Assembly: GCA_022614795.1 (NCBI GenBank) | Contig: JAKEHX010000666.1 | Coordinates: 1-14,256, forward strand | Direction of reading: 5' to 3' | From: Planctomycetaceae bacterium | Lineage (GTDB): Bacteria; Planctomycetota; Planctomycetia; Pirellulales; Pirellulaceae | Length of the DNA: 14,256 bases | Shown here: positions 12,486 to 14,256 of the stretch, one piece after another | How the letters are laid out: each line of letters begins with the position of its first letter | Position numbering within the stretch: the stretch's first letter is position 1 | Translations under genes and position numbers: made by a program | Notes under the pieces: model-generated | Database searches by the model: none | Told to the model about the DNA's origin: nothing | Seen by the model: the letters and a program-made list of their open reading frames with translations, nothing else

Positions 12486-14256
12486 TCAAAACAGCAGGGA
12501 CGTGCGAACGAAGTCGATCAGGTCGTGCAGCCAGACATAGCCAACGCTCCGCCGGCCGCAATGAATGCGGGCCATGACGCGCGAGCCAGCGCGGGCGTCG
12601 GCGGGAGGCGGGCTGTCAAGCGCCGCAATCGTCTGGGCCATCGCTTTGCCGCCCGCCGCGTCGGTCGCCTGGGCCATGCGATCCAGATGGCCGCGGTAGG
12701 TCATTGCCGGATCGCTGGCCAGCAGGAATGTAACGGGCAGTTTCTCGCTCGACGTGCTGCGCTGACCGGCAAGCACGTGGCCGGTTTCCCGATCCGGTAC
12801 GTCCAGCTCCAGCACCCACGGGCCCGCTGGGTCGGCGATCGTCAGCAGCGTCTGCCCTTGCTTGACCGGTCGATTGGCGAGCGACTCGTCGGGATTCCAG
12901 GTCAGCACGATTCCATCCAGCGGGCTGGCGACGTCGAGCTCGCGGCGCAATTGCCGCAAGACTTGCAACTGGGCCTCCAGCCCCCGAATTTGCTGCTTGA
13001 GCTGCTCCTCCTCGCTGGCCAGGCGGTCCTGGTCGCCGGCGGCGGCGTCGCCGGGGCGCGAGCGCGACGAACTAACCGCATCGAGCCGCGACTGCGCCGT
13101 TCGCAGCTCGCCACCGATCCGGCTTTCGTCCAGATCGAGGCCCGGACTAGCGATTGTCAGCAGCATGTCCCCCTTGGCCACCCGCTGGCCGTGGGCTGCG
13201 TGGACCACCTCTACGATCCCGTCGCTGGGGGCAAACAGGTTGCGGCGAACTTGCGGCTGCAAGGTCCCTTCCACCTCGACGGTAAAATCGGCGGGCACGA
13301 CGGCGAGGAGCGTAATTGCGACTGCCAAGGCCGCCACACTCAGCGCCACCGCGATTGGGCGGCGCGAAATCGTGCTGAGCATCTTCGCCAGCCGCTTTTG
13401 CAGCGGTAAAAGTGGCAGCGCGTGGTGAGCAAGGGCGTTGCCCAGGGCCGAGCCGCTGAGTCGGGCGAGCTGGCCGGCACGCTCGGCCAGCGTATCGACG
13501 GGCTGCTCTACAAAAGATTCGGCGACCAGCAGCCCGTGCGGTGGAGCAATGTCAGACGACTTCGACTCCGCATCAGGACGGCGCAGAGGAATCGCCACAA
13601 GCTGACGCGCATGCCCCAGGTCGAGATAGTCCTGCAACGCGCCGGCTAATTGCGGCGGAAGCTCTTCGGTGCTGTCCTCGCGCCACGTCAACGGCTCGCC
13701 ACTGGCAGCCACAGCCGCGGCAAGTCGCTCGAGCGCGGCGACCTGCCTGCTGCTGCGGTCCACATGATCGACTGCACTTACAGCAAGAGCGATCGCGCGG
13801 CCATTCTTGAGCCGCAAGACGCTGACCCGGTCGCAACCGATCCACTGCCGCCCGTCGTTGGCGATTGCATAGGCCGTGGCGACCGGATCGAGCCCCGCAT
13901 GCATCCTCGAGACCAGCTCCGCGAACTGCGCTTGGTTCACGTCGCGCTGGCGAAGCTTGGTAAGCTCGCGGCGGCGGTGAAAGTCACCCGCGATCTCGGC
14001 CATCACGCCGACGAGCCGCGCCGCGCCTGCCTGAAGATCGGGACCGGCGTCGCGCTCCAGCGCGACTTCAATCACCAGCGAGCTCTCTTCGTCCGCGGCA
14101 ACCTGGCAGACAACCAGCGGCCAGGGATGCGGATGGTCGCAAGGATAGCGAGCCGAGGCCCGGGCAAACGCGGGCAACACAAGCGGCGGAGCATTGCCCC
14201 AGTGGCTGTTTTCGCCGACCGCGGGGCCCATGCGATCGACGAGCGGCTGGCGATCG
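12486..14256 (-). CDS. GAF-like domain / TM / HlyD-type adaptor protein (5' end beyond window)
   Basis: The frame is open to the right edge (25 further bases with no stop above the ATG at 14231), so the true start is probably outside the window. Numbering from that ATG gives 581 residues. Residues about 38-90 and especially 100-265 look like a cytosolic GAF-like sensory region (QFAELVSRMHAGLDPVATAY, then WIGCDRVSVLRLKNGRAIAL, LVAIPLRRPD and GLLVAESF). A single TM helix follows (about 293-313). The periplasmic adaptor comes next: lipoyl half NLFAPSDGIVEVVHAAHGQR (331-350), coiled coil (about 370-430), lipoyl half LDVASPLDGIVLTWNPDES (432-450) and a barrel (470-558). Joining a cytosolic ligand-binding-type domain to an adaptor suggests the export machine can be gated from inside. 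The GAF call rests on pattern, not on a profile search. Confidence 0.82.
   Translation of the reverse strand, partial: DRQPLVDRMGPAVGENSHWGNAPPLVLPAFARASARYPCDHPHPWPLVVCQVAADEESSLVIEVALERDAGPDLQAGAARLVGVMAEIAGDFHRRRELTKLRQRDVNQAQFAELVSRMHAGLDPVATAYAIANDGRQWIGCDRVSVLRLKNGRAIALAVSAVDHVDRSSRQVAALERLAAAVAASGEPLTWREDSTEELPPQLAGALQDYLDLGHARQLVAIPLRRPDAESKSSDIAPPHGLLVAESFVEQPVDTLAERAGQLARLSGSALGNALAHHALPLLPLQKRLAKMLSTISRRPIAVALSVAALAVAITLLAVVPADFTVEVEGTLQPQVRRNLFAPSDGIVEVVHAAHGQRVAKGDMLLTIASPGLDLDESRIGGELRTAQSRLDAVSSSRSRPGDAAAGDQDRLASEEEQLKQQIRGLEAQLQVLRQLRRELDVASPLDGIVLTWNPDESLANRPVKQGQTLLTIADPAGPWVLELDVPDRETGHVLAGQRSTSSEKLPVTFLLASDPAMTYRGHLDRMAQATDAAGGKAMAQTIAALDSPPPADARAGSRVMARIHCGRRSVGYVWLHDLIDFVRTSLLF

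Noticed and set aside
11583..13409. 608-codon plus-strand open frame
   Set aside because: It is antisense to the two adaptor genes, Ser/Arg/Ala-rich, and has no domain or ribosome-binding support.

Overview
The window reads as high-GC DNA from a planctomycete, probably of the Pirellulales type. This is inferred from gene content. It has a bacterial formylmethanofuran:tetrahydromethanopterin formyltransferase, a Minf_1886-type protein, a secreted DUF1080 protein next to Tat-exported Gfo/Idh/MocA and TIM-barrel proteins, an M50-protease/HlyD fusion, and lipid A synthesis (LpxK). No taxonomic marker gene is present.

Layout. (1) 1-2920, minus strand: lpxK, a RicT/PSP1 iron-sulfur protein, a Minf_1886-family protein and the 5' end of a transaldolase cut by the window edge. 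The last three are closely spaced; a 250-base repeat-rich gap separates lpxK from the RicT gene. (2) 3106-6352, plus strand: a three-gene exported sugar-catabolic module of DUF1080 protein, Gfo/Idh/MocA oxidoreductase and xylose-isomerase-like TIM barrel. This set fits oxidation and cleavage of 3-keto sugars or related carbohydrates. (3) 6505-8111, plus strand: 5-formyltetrahydrofolate cyclo-ligase followed 38 bases later by ftr, linking folate-bound and methanopterin-bound C1 units. (4) 8499-9128, plus strand: an unrecognised secreted Cys-containing protein. (5) 9134-14256, minus strand: three consecutive genes with periplasmic-adaptor domains. They are a GAF-like/TM/HlyD protein (5' end beyond the window), a free-standing HlyD/RND-type adaptor, and an M50 metalloprotease fused to an adaptor with a PqqD-like N-terminal domain. 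No ABC ATPase, RND pump or TolC is visible, so this may be an unusual peptide-processing and export machine. It is the best candidate here for an uncharacterised system.

Between genes the window is full of small palindromic repeats. Most are hairpins with a constant three-base loop (TCC or TCT on one strand, GGA or AGA on the other) and arms that differ from copy to copy but stay complementary. Several occur as inverted pairs, and several are bounded by GTAG...CTAC with the GTAG supplying the TAG stop codon of the preceding gene. That is the arrangement of REP elements mobilised by RAYT transposases. One such pair appears to have abolished the stop codon of the DUF1080 gene. A four-hairpin cassette lies between two copies of the translation-start region of the secreted-protein gene. 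Other intergenic repeats are built on CAAGCACCAA, TTTGCAATTTGCAA, TTCGTCATT and CATTTTTCTGTC. I saw no rRNA, no complete tRNA, no CRISPR array, no insertion-sequence transposase and no hairpin followed by a T-run that would make a convincing intrinsic terminator.
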